Positions 35,638 to 47,591 of a stretch of 64,000 nt of DNA are shown piece by piece. A model generated the notes under the pieces. It ran no database searches, was not told where the DNA came from, and saw only the letters and a list, made by a program, of their open reading frames with translations. The position numbers and the translations under genes were made by a program. Position 1 is the first letter of the stretch, and every line of letters starts with the position of its first letter. This DNA is from Gordonia alkaliphila (GTDB lineage: Bacteria > Actinomycetota > Actinomycetes > Mycobacteriales > Mycobacteriaceae): assembly GCF_023017165.1 (NCBI RefSeq), contig NZ_JALKBW010000001.1, forward strand, positions 1,612,001-1,676,000, written 5' to 3'.

Positions 35638-35640
35638 TAG
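35060..35640 (+). CDS. IS5-family transposase, second frame (orfB, IS F)
   Basis: The frame is read from upstream of the overlap to DTP and a stop just past the element end. It has GRSRGGLSTKIHQLVDGNG, the second catalytic Asp in RGDKAYSSRAIR and the Glu in NRSVIERRYCHTKQW. No good start lies at the join, which supports production as an A-B fusion by frameshifting. The start coordinate is the approximate beginning of the overlap region. Confidence 0.75.
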
Positions 35641-35876
35641 GTCGGATTTGGCCATTCGGAATGATTGCTCGACTCTCCAGAGGTCACGGTAGGCGGCCAC
35701 GATGGTGTGGCCGTCCATGGTCGCTGGGTCGATGTTGGTGACGTAGCCCTTGAACCCGGCAGCGTCACGGGCTCGCGCAACGAGATCCTGATCGACGCCC
35801 ACTTGTTTTCCCGAGACGGTGACGAATCGCTGTTTCTTCAATGATTCGGATTTGTCGGCGACGCGTTGGGCTCGTG

Positions 35877-36048
35877 CGACCTGGGCGTTGAGGGTGCGGT
35901 TGTCGCGGCGGTAACGCTCGAACGAGTAGTGCCACACCACTCGGCGGTTTCGCTGGTGAGGCTCCTGTCCCATCTGTCGGGTCAACTCGACCACTCCGTC
36001 GTCGGGTACGTGGGTGCCCTTGACGCCGAAGTGTTCTTCGAGTTCTTT
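35877..36048. repeat. 172-bp target duplication of IS D, left copy
   Basis: It repeats at 37683-37854 with two visible differences (G/T at 35896 and T/C in the GGCTCC/GGCCCC step). It is IS E transposase sequence. Confidence 0.88.
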
Positions 36049-37682
36049 CCTGACTTTTATCAATTTAGTGCGCACCTCGGATCGCACTGAGCACGTCGGC
36101 GAGGTCGTCCGGTAGTGGGTCGGCGGCGGTGATGATCTGGTCGCCGACGCGGATCTCGATGGTCCGGTAGCGGCGGGTGGTGGTCACGAACTTCTTGATC
36201 GACCAGCCTGTCCGTTCCTCGACCACCCGTGTCACCGCGAGTGCTGCCATCACGATCGCCAAATGCGCACGGATCGAGTCCTCGGTCCGGTGGTAGATCG
36301 GCCGCGCCGCCAAATCGCCCTTTGACATGCGGAAACTCTTCTCGATCCGCCACAGCTGATGGTAGGCGCCGATCACGAACTCCGGAGTCGGCCCATCGAT
36401 GTTGGTGATGTAGGCCTTCCACCCGGCCAGCGTCCGCGCCTTCGTCTCCAACTCGCGATTGACGCTCTTGTCCGCGCCCTTGAGAGTGACGAACCGGTTC
36501 CGCTTGACCGGAATCTTGCCTTCCACGGCCTTCTCGGCTTTTCCTATCTGTTCGTTGATCCCGCGCAGGCTCCGCCGAGCCCGATCGGCCGAATACCGGT
36601 AATCAGGTGACCGGTTGCGCCGAAAGCTCGTCTTCGCGTGTGCGCGCTGGTGCTGGGCCAGGGTTCAGCCCGTCCGCTGGCGTCTGATCGGGATGGTCGG
36701 CGACCACTTGGCGATCTGGTACGGGATCGACGGCATCCGCTCACCGAGGATGAACGAAAGATCCTCTCGTTCAATCGCTTTCATGTTCTCCGCGGAGATC
36801 ATGCCAGCGTCGGCGACGACGGTGACGTCGCTGAGGTCATGGGCTGCCATGAACTTCAGGACGGTCGGAACGATCGTGAGTTTCTCGCTCTTATTGCCCT
36901 CGAACGCCTCGATCAACAGCGGGAAACCAGTGGCGTCGGTGAGCATCCCCACGGTGATCTGCGGCTCGAGACGACGTTCTTTCGAGAATCCGGGTTCGCG
37001 GAATCCATCGGCCTTGTCCGTCTCGAAGTACAGCGTCGTCACGTCGTACAACACGAGCGTCGTAGGCCCCAGGCCTGCATGCTTGGCACACGCGGCAGCG
37101 AGATTCTGTCGCCAGGTGTCGGTGGCGTAGATCGGCAGGCGACGGTTCATCGTCGGATACGACATTGCCGGCACACCAACTTCCTCGAGGACACGGATCG
37201 AGTCGAGTTTGCTGGTGGGCTCAATGATCCGCGCCAACACCAGGTCGCGGAAAACCGGATCACCGCCGGTCGCGTCGTCGAAGCCGAGTTCGCGGTAGAG
37301 GTACTCGAGTCCATCCCACAGGTGCCCCATCCGTGAGGACTGGATCGGTAACGGCTCCGCTGAAGCCGGCACGACATCCGCAATGCCTAGGTCCAACTCG
37401 CCCTGACCTGCAGCAAGACGCCGCGCAGCCACGGCCTTGAGCGCGGCGTACTCGTCGTCGGTGTGCGCTGACCCGATGTGCTCGATCGACCGCGACCCCT
37501 TCCGCGAACCGTGAACGATCTGGACTGCTCGCGCTCCCGAAGCGGTCTTCACGGTCCGAACGTAGGCCATCCACCCACCCTATCGGCGATCCTTAGTGCA
37601 CAAATCCAGCCCGAAACAGCTCTAAACCCGCAGGTCGCAACAAGCAAAGTCCAATATGTCCGAGTCGGTGATAAAAGTCAGG
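36049..37682 (-). mobile_element. IS D: second IS1549-like type 2 element (1634 bp)
   Basis: It has the same CCTGACTTTTATCA ends as IS C, in opposite orientation, and is flanked by 172-bp near-identical direct repeats. It interrupts IS E. Confidence 0.92.
36065..37570 (-). pseudogene. Transposase of IS D, frameshifted
   Basis: Starting MAYVRTVKTASGARAVQ at 37570, it is near-identical to the IS C product to YQIAKW. There one G is missing relative to IS C (36700 region), an A is gained about 40 nt later, and another indel follows before the AEKAVEGKIPVKRNRF section. The C-terminal half (36065-36526) with WRIEKSFRMSKGDL is intact. Comparing C and D, neither copy is functional, but together they show the complete frame. 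Confidence 0.88.
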
Positions 37683-37854
37683 CGACCTGGGCGTTGAGGG
37701 TTCGGTTGTCGCGGCGGTAACGCTCGAACGAGTAGTGCCACACCACTCGGCGGTTTCGCTGGTGAGGCCCCTGTCCCATCTGTCGGGTCAACTCGACCAC
37801 TCCGTCGTCGGGTACGTGGGTGCCCTTGACGCCGAAGTGTTCTTCGAGTTCTTT
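37683..37854. repeat. 172-bp target duplication of IS D, right copy
   Basis: See 35877-36048; it begins at the base after the IS D end. Confidence 0.88.
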
Positions 37855-38860
37855 GGGTGCTTTGGAGGTACGCGAGGCGACGATGAACTCCAGGCCGGCG
37901 TCCTCGAGAGCATTGAGGTTGGCCGCCGACAGCATGCCGGCATCGGCGACGACGATCATGTTCTTGATGCTGTGGCGTGTCTGGAAGCCTGTGACAACAG
38001 GGATCAGTGTCGTGGTCTCGGCCTTGTTGCCCTCGAAAACATGCACGTCTAGGGGGAATCCGTCACGGGCCACGAGCAGGCCGACGGTGATTTGTGGGTC
38101 GACCCGGCGTTCCTTGCTCATTCCGACTTTGCGGAGACGATCTTCGTACTCGGCTTCGAAGTACAGGGTGGTCAGATCGTAGAGAACGACCGCGACACCA
38201 GGGCCGCCGTCGGCGGTCACGTGCGCCCAGCATGCTGCGGCGATCTGGGAACGGTAGTCACGTTCAACGCAGCGGGCCAGCGCGCGTTTGATACTGGACA
38301 GGTGCGGGGCGGTCACGCCTAGCTCGGCAACGACGCCGATCGTGTCGAGTTTGCTCGTCGGTTCCACGAGCCGCGCTGCCACCAAAGTGCGGAAGGTGTC
38401 GTCGCCGACCTGATCGAAGCCCAGGCGCGCATAGGCGTCGGTGAGCGTATTCCAGAGCAGCTCACTGCGGTGCGCGGCAATAATTGCGTCGGTGCCACCG
38501 GCCGCTGGCTGCCCGAAACCCAGTCCGATCTCTTCTTGACCTGCATTGATCTTGTTTTTCGCGGTAGCGATCAGCGCCGCCAACTCGTCCTCGGAATGGG
38601 CCGACCCGAGGTGCTCGAGGATCTTGCGGCGACCGTGAACGGTCTGGGCGATCTGGACCGCGGTCGCCCCCGAAGCCGTCTTCACCTTACGAACATACGG
38701 AGGCACCCACCGAACATACCCGACCATTTAGTGCCCGAAACTGACCACCCGAACAGCCCTGGCCTGCACCGATCCAAGAACCGCCCCCGAAAATCAGCTC
38801 AGGAGGTCCAACTCAGGTCAGGTCAGGCGGCAGTGCACGACAAATGCTGCCGTGACGGGC

Positions 38861-38888
38861 AAAGGCGGCAGCCGGGGCTGCCGCCTTT
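38861..38888 (-). terminator. Hairpin terminator of the MFS gene
   Basis: AAAGGCGGCAGCC pairs perfectly with GGCTGCCGCCTTT across a GG centre, 53 nt after the MFS stop. On the minus strand the stem ends in CTTT. Confidence 0.7.
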
Positions 38889-38940
38889 GGGTCGGGTGAC
38901 GCGGGTGTTGGTCGGTGCCGCGAACGGCGGACGAGCGACG

Positions 38941-40590
38941 TTAGGAGACGGGGGCGGGGGCCGCGTCCTTGAAGGGGGCATCGGGTTCGTCCACCTGACC
39001 CTTGGCGACGAGGCCGGCCTGGGTGGAGAGGGCCTTGTTGCGCAGGAACAGCGAGAGGATGAAGCCGATCGCGGCGATGGGCACCAGGAACCAGAAGGTG
39101 GGGGCCATGGCGTTGACGTAGGCGTCGACCACCTGCGTGTGCAGGGGCTCGGGCAGGTTCTTGACCACGGTGGGGGTGAGGTCGCCGTCGAGCAGCCCCT
39201 TGGGCAGGTCCTCCGGCGGGATCTTGTCCATCACGTCGTGCAGGTTGGTGGTCAGTCTGCTGGTGAACAGGGTGCCGAAGATCGAGGTGCCGACGGCCGC
39301 GCCGATCTCGCGCAGGAAGTTGTTCGTGGAGGTCGCGGTACCGACTTCGCTCGGATCCACGGCGTTCTGCACGGCGATGACGATGGTCTGGATCACCAGG
39401 CCCATGCCGAAGCCGAGGACGAAGATCATGGCGCCGAAGAGGATCATCGACATGCTGCCGGTGAGTCGGGTGAGCCAGGCGATGCCCGCGGTGGTGATCG
39501 CCATACCCATGATCGGGTAGATCCGGTACTTGCCGGTCTTGGTGATCAACAGACCGGAGACCACGGCGGTCAGCATGACGCCGGCGGTCATCGGCAACAT
39601 GAGCAGACCCGAATCGGTGGGGCCGGCGCCGCGGGCCATCTGCAGGAAGGTCGGCAGGTAGCTCAGGGCCGCGAACATCGTGATGCCCAGGATCAGCGCG
39701 ACGAGGACCGAGACGGTGAACACCGAACTGCGGAACAGGCGCAGCGGCACGAGGGGCTCGTCGACGCGGGTTTCGACCAGGATGAACAGGCCGAAGGCGA
39801 CGATGGTGGCCACCAGCAGGGCGCCGAGCCACGGGTTGGACCAGTCGTACTTGCCGCTCGGGGCCACGCTGGTCCAGCTGGTCAGGAAGACGATGCCCGA
39901 CGTGAACAGGGTCAGCAGGATGGTGCCCCACCAGTCGAACGGCCGCGTGGACTTCTGCATCGGCAGCTTCAGCGCGAAGAACGCCACCACCAGCGCGGTG
40001 AGGCCGATCGGCACGTTCAGCCAGAAGCACCAGCGCCAGCCCGGGCCCTCGGTGAAGTAGCCGCCCAGCAGCGGACCGGCCACCGAGGCGACACCGAAGA
40101 TGGCGCCCATCGGGCCCATGTACTTACCGCGATCGCGCGCCGAGACGATGTCGGCGATGATCGCCTGCGACAGGATCACCAGGCCGCCGGCGCCCAGGCC
40201 TTGGAAGGTGCGGGCCGCGACCAGGATCCAGAACGATCCGGCCAGGGCCGACGCCAACGAACCGATCACGAAGATCGTGATGGCGAACAGGAACGGCCAA
40301 CGACGACCGTAGAGGTCGCCGATCTTGCCGTAGATCGGCATCACGATGGCGATGGCCAGTAGGTACGAGGTGATGATCCAGCCCTCGTGCGCCACCGCGC
40401 CCAGGTCGCCGACGATGGTCGGCAGCGCGGTGCTGACCACCGACTGGTCCATCGACGACAGGAACATCGCGGCCATCAAGGCCGCGTAGATGATGTAGAC
40501 CAGGCGGCGATTGATCTCGACGGTGGGCCTTTCGTCTGCGGCCGAGTCAGCGGTCGCAGCGGAGGGAGCGTCAGTCACGATGCTCACCAT
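38941..40590 (-). CDS. MFS drug-resistance transporter, DHA2/EmrB-QacA type
   Basis: The product has 549 residues with about 14 membrane segments, as in the DHA2 family of proton-drug antiporters. Signature motifs are SSMDQSVVSTALPTIVGDLG in helix 1 (motif D1-like), GKIGDLYGRRWPFLF (motif A) between helices 2 and 3, and LLGGYFTEGPGWRWCFWLNVPIG (motif C region, shown here only in part by name). The acidic tail ends DEPDAPFKD. An internal GTG at 40578 (VTDAPSAATA) has GGTGAG upstream and is an alternative start. A decayed second copy of its 3' end lies at 22604-22765. It belongs to the right-hand, Rv0410c-side block. Confidence 0.92.
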   Translation of the reverse strand: MVSIVTDAPSAATADSAADERPTVEINRRLVYIIYAALMAAMFLSSMDQSVVSTALPTIVGDLGAVAHEGWIITSYLLAIAIVMPIYGKIGDLYGRRWPFLFAITIFVIGSLASALAGSFWILVAARTFQGLGAGGLVILSQAIIADIVSARDRGKYMGPMGAIFGVASVAGPLLGGYFTEGPGWRWCFWLNVPIGLTALVVAFFALKLPMQKSTRPFDWWGTILLTLFTSGIVFLTSWTSVAPSGKYDWSNPWLGALLVATIVAFGLFILVETRVDEPLVPLRLFRSSVFTVSVLVALILGITMFAALSYLPTFLQMARGAGPTDSGLLMLPMTAGVMLTAVVSGLLITKTGKYRIYPIMGMAITTAGIAWLTRLTGSMSMILFGAMIFVLGFGMGLVIQTIVIAVQNAVDPSEVGTATSTNNFLREIGAAVGTSIFGTLFTSRLTTNLHDVMDKIPPEDLPKGLLDGDLTPTVVKNLPEPLHTQVVDAYVNAMAPTFWFLVPIAAIGFILSLFLRNKALSTQAGLVAKGQVDEPDAPFKDAAPAPVS

Positions 40591-40640
40591 ATCGCCGGAC
40601 GTGTGATCGGGCGTACTGTCCGATATTTCCGGCTGCAGCC

Positions 40641-44054
<3,414 letters not shown>

Positions 44055-44058
<4 letters not shown>

Positions 44059-45497
44059 CGGTACTCCCGAATACGTGCCACCAGGCCGCCGATCACCGCG
44101 ATGCCGGCCACCACGCACAGCCAGCCGATGACCGTTCCGGTGTAGCCGAGGAGTTTCTGGGCGGTGTTGATGTTGTTCCGGAACGTGTCGCGGGCTTCGT
44201 CGATCGCCGACAGCAGCGAGGTGTTGACCTGCTCGTATCCGGAGGCCGTGCTGATGTCGCCGGTGCCGATGGTCAGGGCGCGGGCGGCGTTGAAATCGCC
44301 GGCGGCCAGCCGCTGCGTCACCTCCCGATGCGCGCGCTCCCAGAGGACGAGCGAGTCCTGCACCTGCTTCAGGGGCGTCACGATGTCGGAATCGTCGTGG
44401 TCGGCGAGCAGGTTCGCGGTGGTGCCGCGGATCTGATTGATCGCGGAATTGAAGTCGCGGTCCAGCTGCCCCGGATCGCCGCGCCGGACCAGGCTCAGGG
44501 TCTCCACCGAGCGGGCCTGCTGGGTGAGGATGCGCATGGTGGTGAGCTCGTGCAGCGGTTCCGCGCCCGACGTCTTGGCCGTGTTGGCGGCGGCCACCGA
44601 GGCCAGGCCCGTCCCCAACAGCCAGACGGTGCCGAAGCCGAGGGCGACGAGGGCGGCGACCAGGCCGAGGTTGAAGTGGCGCCGGGTGCGTCGGGCGAGG
44701 TAGCGGCCGGAGATCACCAGCATGGCGATGGTGGTGAACAGTGCGACGTACACGCCCCACGGCGGCACGGTGAGGGTGCGCTGCGGCTCGGAGATGGCGG
44801 CCGACCGCTGGTTGTACAGCCGTTCGGCGGCGGGCAGGATATTGCCCTGCATGATGGCCGAGGCCTGCACGAGGTAGGCCGATCCGACCGGATTGCCCAG
44901 GCGATTATTGGTGCGGGCGGTCTCGATCACGCCCGTGTACGACGGGATCTGCACGGCCATCGTGTCCAGGTCGTCGCGCACCGAGACGCCCGCGGAGGGT
45001 CCGGTCGTCGCGCCGAGGTCGCCGCCGTCGGCCGAGGCGACCAGCGCGGTGCCCGAACTCGCGATCGCGTCGGCGTACTGGTGGCGCAGGTCCGGCGACT
45101 CCCGGCCGCCCGAGATGAACGCCGAGTTCGCGGCCGCGTCGGCCACCGACAGCGAGCTGTACAACACCTCCGCCGCCTCGGCGAGCGGCTCGCTGCTTTC
45201 GATCAGCGATTCCATCGTCGCGCTGCGCTGGTTCAGGTTCGACGACGCGTAGAAACCGGTGAGGGCGCACGCGAGGACCATCGCGAACATGATCACGCCG
45301 AGCTTCCCCGGGGTGGTCAAGGCGTAGAACTTGAACGCGGTGATCGGCGAGCTCACCCGATCGCGGGTCATCGCAGCGATTTCGCGGCGGTCGGCGATCA
45401 CCTGCCGCAGGCGCGGATTGGCCTGCGTGCTCTCCGGCAACACCCGGCGACCGGCATGCGTCAGCGCACTGCGTACTGACGTGTCTTGGCCGCTCAC
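44055..45497 (-). CDS. glnX: Membrane sensor GlnX
   Basis: The product has 480 residues. Membrane segments lie near 55-80 (GVIMFAMVLACALTGFYA), 245-270 (VYVALFTTIAMLVISG), 282-305 and at the C-terminus (VIGWLCVVAGIAVIGGLVA). The two external regions are helical and resemble four-helix-bundle sensor domains (MRILTQQARSVETLSLVRRGD). It links GlnH on the outside to PknG inside. The start is a GTG with AGAAAGG upstream. Confidence 0.92.
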
Positions 45498-45594
45498 GAA
45501 TGGGTGCCTTTCTGTCGTGTCACAACCCTAGTCGGCGAACGGCCTGTGTCACTGCGGCACCCGGTACGGTGGGTCTGGAAAGAGAGGTCGGCGC

Positions 45595-46059
45595 GTGCGC
45601 GGAGATGGCGACGGTTGGGTGTTCGACCCCGACGGTGCTCGGTACTGGGGTCGGCACGGAGCGGCGGGGTTGCTGCTGTGTACCCGCCTGCCCGACGGTG
45701 GACTCGGCGTGCTGCTGCAGCATCGCGCGGTTTGGTCGCACCAGGGCGGCACCTGGGGTCTGCCGGGCGGCGCCCGGGACTCGCACGAGTCGGCGGTGGA
45801 CGCCGCGGTCCGGGAAGCCCATGAGGAAGCCGGGATCGACGAGTCCGCGATCGAGGTGCTCGAGACCGAGGTGACCCACGAGGCGGTCAGCGGCTGGACC
45901 TACACCACCGTGCTGGCCCGGGTCGCCGAACCGATCGCCACCGTCGCCAACGGCGAGTCCGCGGAATTGCGGTGGGTGGACGAGACGGACGTCGAACACC
46001 TGCCGCTGCACCCCGGCTTCGGTCACGCCTGGCCGACGCTGCGTAAACGATTGCGCTGA
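45595..46059 (+). CDS. NUDIX hydrolase MutT3-like
   Basis: The product has 154 residues. The NUDIX box is complete: GGARDSHESAVDAAVREA then HEEAGI. It probably hydrolyses an oxidised or other nucleoside diphosphate derivative; Rv0413 (mutT3) lies at the same place, divergent from glnX. The GTG start follows AAGAGAGG. The last codons RKRLR and the stop are part of a 26-bp tandem repeat. Confidence 0.9.
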   Translation: MRGDGDGWVFDPDGARYWGRHGAAGLLLCTRLPDGGLGVLLQHRAVWSHQGGTWGLPGGARDSHESAVDAAVREAHEEAGIDESAIEVLETEVTHEAVSGWTYTTVLARVAEPIATVANGESAELRWVDETDVEHLPLHPGFGHAWPTLRKRLR

Positions 46060-46095
46060 CGCGGCGGGGTAAACGATTGCGCTGACGCGGCGGGG
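46044..46095. repeat. 26-bp perfect tandem duplication over the mutT3-like stop
   Basis: The unit TAAACGATTGCGCTGACGCG plus GCGGGG occurs at 46044-46069 and again at 46070-46095, followed by a diverged CAAACG. The duplicated stop codon leaves the protein unchanged. Confidence 0.85.
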
Positions 46096-46109
46096 CAAAC
46101 GTCTGCGGG

Positions 46110-46607
46110 TCAGGCGGCCTGCAGGCGGCCGGTGAGCTGATTGGCCGCGGCGATCAGGGCGTGGACGGTGGCCTCGTCGCCGGTGGCGGCGCGACCGTAC
46201 GACCAGCAGCGTTCGCCGTCGCGCAGGCACTGCAGATACGCGGTGACCTCGGCGCCGTCGTTCTGGTGGTACAGCCCGACGATCTCGACGCCCAGGCCCA
46301 GGCCGTAGAGCATCTCGCTCATCGCGCCGATCGTGCCGTGGGCGCTGGTCTCCAGGTGCAGTTCCCGCTGGTCGACGATCAGGGTGGCCCGGCAGCGGAC
46401 GGTGTCACCGACCTCGGTGTGAATCTGCAAGTGCTGCAAGGTGATCGAGCCGGACGGGGCGAAGGCGCTCGCGAAGCGCTCGGCGCTCATGCGCGCGGCC
46501 CCCGCGGGAAACCAGCGCGGCGGGCGGGGACGGAAGTTGTGGGTCCTCGGTGAGCTGTCGTGGTGTTCACGAGTACAGCTTTGACGAGCGTTCAGAATTA
46601 TGGGCAT
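46110..46607 (-). CDS. Stand-alone LeuA allosteric-domain-like protein
   Basis: The product has 165 residues from the ATG at 46607, or 126 from 46490. Residues from VDQRELHLETSAHGTIGAM to VTAYLQCLRDGERCWSYGR and ATVHALIAAANQL follow the C-terminal regulatory domain of 2-isopropylmalate synthase (beta-beta-beta-alpha repeats, W-G/S-Y-G step, final ALxxAxN). No catalytic TIM barrel is attached. It might sense leucine or bind LeuA; this is inference. A terminator hairpin separates it from thiE upstream. The start choice is weak because neither ATG has a good ribosome-binding site. Confidence 0.65.
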   Translation of the reverse strand: MPIILNARQSCTREHHDSSPRTHNFRPRPPRWFPAGAARMSAERFASAFAPSGSITLQHLQIHTEVGDTVRCRATLIVDQRELHLETSAHGTIGAMSEMLYGLGLGVEIVGLYHQNDGAEVTAYLQCLRDGERCWSYGRAATGDEATVHALIAAANQLTGRLQAA

Positions 46608-46670
46608 CGTGACGATTCATTTCAGTCGACAGGGAGATGACCGACGAAAGATGGTGGAAAGCACGACGAC

Positions 46671-46708
46671 CCGCAGCGGGGGGTCGGTCGAATCAGACCC
46701 CGCTGCGG
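46671..46708 (-). terminator. Hairpin downstream of thiE
   Basis: CCGCAGCGGGG (46671-46681), a two-base bulge and TC pair with GACCCCGCTGCGG (46696-46708). It lies about 90 nt past the thiE stop. Confidence 0.6.
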
Positions 46709-46799
46709 CGGGTTACGAGAAGCTTGTGCCACGACATGATGCCGTTCAGCCTACCCGGATCCGACGGTTCTGCAACCGAGTAGGGCCGCCGCTCGGCGA

Positions 46800-47459
46800 C
46801 TACCGGGCGGCGCGCAAGGCACGGGCCGCAGCGGTCGGATCCGCCGCAGCGGTGAGCGCACGGACCACCACGATGCGGGAGGCGCCGGCCGCAGCGGTCT
46901 CCGGGACACGCGCCAGATCGATGCCGCCGATGGCGAACCACGGCTTGTCGGTGCCGGTGGCGGCGGTCGCGCGCACCAGGTCGAGGCCGGTGGCGGTGCG
47001 CCCGGGTTTGGTGGGCGTGGACCAGCAGGGGCCGGTGCAGAAGTAGTCGACTGCGTCGTCGGCCACCGCGGCTCGCATCTGCTCCTCGTCGTGCGTGGAG
47101 CGACCGATGATCATGTCGGCGCCGACGATGCCTCGCGCGGTGGTCGGCGGCAGATCGCCCTGGCCCAGGTGCAAGACGTCGGCCTCGGCGGCGGCGGCGA
47201 TGTCGGCGCGATCGTTGACGGCCAGTAGCGCACCGGCCGCACGGGTCAGCTCGCGCAGCGCAGCGAGCAATTCCAGTTCCTGCGCGGCTTCGAGTGTGCC
47301 GAACTGCTGGGCGCCCGGCGATCCCTTGTCGCGCAGTTGCACGATGTCGACGCCGCCGGCCAGGGCCGCCGCGACGAACTCTTGGAGGTCCCCGCGCTCG
47401 CGGCGGGCATCGGTGCATAGGTACAGCCGGGCGTCGGCCAAGCGGCGGCGGAGATCCAT
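46800..47459 (-). CDS. thiE: Thiamine phosphate synthase
   Basis: The product has 219 residues. It joins the thiazole and pyrimidine halves of thiamine. Typical blocks are [72 protein letters not shown] and [11 protein letters not shown]. It is divergent from thiO across the TPP riboswitch, which controls only the plus-strand genes. Confidence 0.94.
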   Translation of the reverse strand: MDLRRRLADARLYLCTDARRERGDLQEFVAAALAGGVDIVQLRDKGSPGAQQFGTLEAAQELELLAALRELTRAAGALLAVNDRADIAAAAEADVLHLGQGDLPPTTARGIVGADMIIGRSTHDEEQMRAAVADDAVDYFCTGPCWSTPTKPGRTATGLDLVRATAATGTDKPWFAIGGIDLARVPETAAAGASRIVVVRALTAAADPTAAARALRAAR

Positions 47460-47470
47460 GCCGCCAACGG

Positions 47471-47476
47471 TAGGCT
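47471..47476 (+). promoter_or_regulatory. -10 hexamer of the thiOSG transcript
   Basis: TAGGCT would start transcription near 47483, just before the riboswitch. Confidence 0.4.
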
Positions 47477-47492
47477 AGGGGCACACGAACAC

Positions 47493-47584
47493 GACACGGG
47501 TGCCCGGGGGACCGCCGGGCTGAGATCGCGGAATCGCCTCCGCGGACCGTCACACCTGATCCGGGTAATGCCGGCGAAGGAAGG
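47493..47584 (+). promoter_or_regulatory. TPP riboswitch (THI element)
   Basis: Conserved THI-box pieces occur in order: ACGGGTGCCCG, GGGCTGAGATCG, CACCTGATCCGGGTAATG and CCGGCGAAGGAAGG. The last piece merges with the ribosome-binding site of thiO 8 nt before its GTG, which suggests control of translation initiation by sequestering it. Confidence 0.95.
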
Positions 47585-47591
47585 TCCACCA

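Larger units (their letters stand above)
34451..38727 (-). pseudogene. Transposase of IS E, split by IS F and IS D
   Basis: It starts near 38727 (VPPYVRKVKTASGATAVQIA) and contains VVLYDLTTLYFE and VVADAGMLSAANLNALED. It is cut by IS D within the KELEEHFGVKG region, continues to YRDLWRVEQSFRMAKSDL, is cut again by IS F, and ends at DADATAILDALKSRH (34451). The frame appears open if both insertions are removed, so inactivation is by insertion alone. Confidence 0.87.
34435..38817 (-). mobile_element. IS E: IS1634-family, type 3, interrupted by IS F and IS D
   Basis: Inverted 14-bp ends CCTGAGTTGGACCT lie at 34435 and 38817, with the 5-bp target duplication TCAGG (34430-34434, 38818-38822). After removing IS F with its TA, and IS D with its 172-bp duplication, 1636 bp remain. 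Confidence 0.9.

Noticed and set aside
26280-38817. CRISPR array, because of many direct repeats
   Set aside because: The repeats are IS copies and target duplications of 5-172 bp, with no regular repeat-spacer pattern and no cas genes.
38470-40362. Long plus-strand frame opposite the MFS gene
   Set aside because: Low-complexity Glu/Gly/His/Gln composition and no start signal; it is the reverse of a membrane protein gene.
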